41,787 nucleotides of DNA from an uncultured Comamonadaceae bacterium. GTDB lineage: Bacteria; Pseudomonadota; Gammaproteobacteria; Burkholderiales; Burkholderiaceae. The notes under the pieces were generated by a model, which did no database searches, had not been told where the DNA came from, and saw nothing but the letters and a program-made list of their open reading frames with translations. Shown here piece by piece: positions 41,739-41,787 of the stretch. How positions within the stretch are numbered: position 1 is the first letter of the stretch; each line of letters opens with the position of its first letter. The stretch covers positions 1 to 41,787 of the forward strand of contig CAMLSD010000037.1 of the NCBI GenBank assembly GCA_946482595.1. The letters run 5' to 3'. Both the position numbers and the translations under genes were made by a program.

Positions 41739-41787
41739 GCGCCCCCAGGGCCGGGCTGCGCCCAGCCCGCCCCCCGAGGGGGTCAAG
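41739..41787. repeat. Dispersed 81-bp repeat, tandem copy truncated by window end
   Basis: The last 49 bases are identical to 9586-9634 and lie exactly 81 bp after the corresponding bases of the preceding copy, so at least two tandem units are present; the array probably continues beyond the window. Confidence 0.9.

Noticed and set aside
41658..41787. Terminal GC-rich repeats considered as a CRISPR array
   Set aside because: The period contains no variable spacers; units are contiguous and nearly identical, and no cas genes are present.

Overview
The window is about 41.8 kb of high-GC DNA with long ATG/GTG genes, many 4-bp stop/start overlaps and a gene content typical of a free-living betaproteobacterium. 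The evidence for Burkholderiales is two orphan Bug-type (tripartite tricarboxylate) receptors, a XylR-type sigma-54 activator, LysR and AraC regulators, and a two-wing type VI secretion locus. The genus cannot be fixed from the sequence; the Leptothrix/Rubrivivax/Ideonella side of the order is a guess. No rRNA, tRNA, CRISPR, transposase or phage gene was found.

Region 1 (1-20179) is a type VI secretion system (T6SS). The leftward wing runs from a TPR lipoprotein through tssB, tssC, hcp and tssE to tssF, which is cut by the left edge; tssG and tssH/clpV are presumably just outside. From a shared 388-bp control region the rightward wing runs tssJ, tssK, tssL, a TagX-like M15 peptidase, tssM, tagF and a BON-like/OmpA protein. 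A gene for a single-pass membrane protein with a low-complexity tail sits on the opposite strand between tssL and the peptidase gene. A third, leftward unit holds a protein with a C-terminal transmembrane hairpin, a polytopic membrane protein and tssA. The first two look like a candidate pore-forming effector and its immunity protein. No vgrG or PAAR gene is in view.

Region 2 (20392-30388) looks like an aromatic-compound uptake and oxidation operon: benzaldehyde-type aldehyde dehydrogenase, a complete branched-chain-type ABC importer (binding protein, two ATPases, two permeases), a coniferyl-alcohol-dehydrogenase-like SDR and an alpha/beta hydrolase. Six of the seven downstream genes are tightly packed or overlap by 4 bp. 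It is transcribed leftward from a recognisable sigma-54 promoter. A XylR/DmpR-family activator is encoded divergently, and a 12-bp palindrome lies about 160 bp upstream of the inferred start.

Region 3 (30348-35601) holds an AstE/aspartoacylase-like M14 deacylase overlapping a Bug receptor gene, a divergent LysR gene with a 15-bp palindromic T-N11-A site in the shared promoter, a second Bug receptor gene convergent with it, and selD.

Region 4 (35796-41657) encodes exported hydrolases: a secreted alpha/beta hydrolase and a GH5-like lipoprotein on one strand, a larger clan GH-A-like lipoprotein on the other, and an AraC-type regulator. The divergent promoter between the two glycosidase genes contains two near-identical palindromic operators. 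The window ends in tandem copies of an 81-bp GC-rich repeat. Another copy of this repeat lies inside the coding sequence of the antisense T6SS gene, where it is read in frame.
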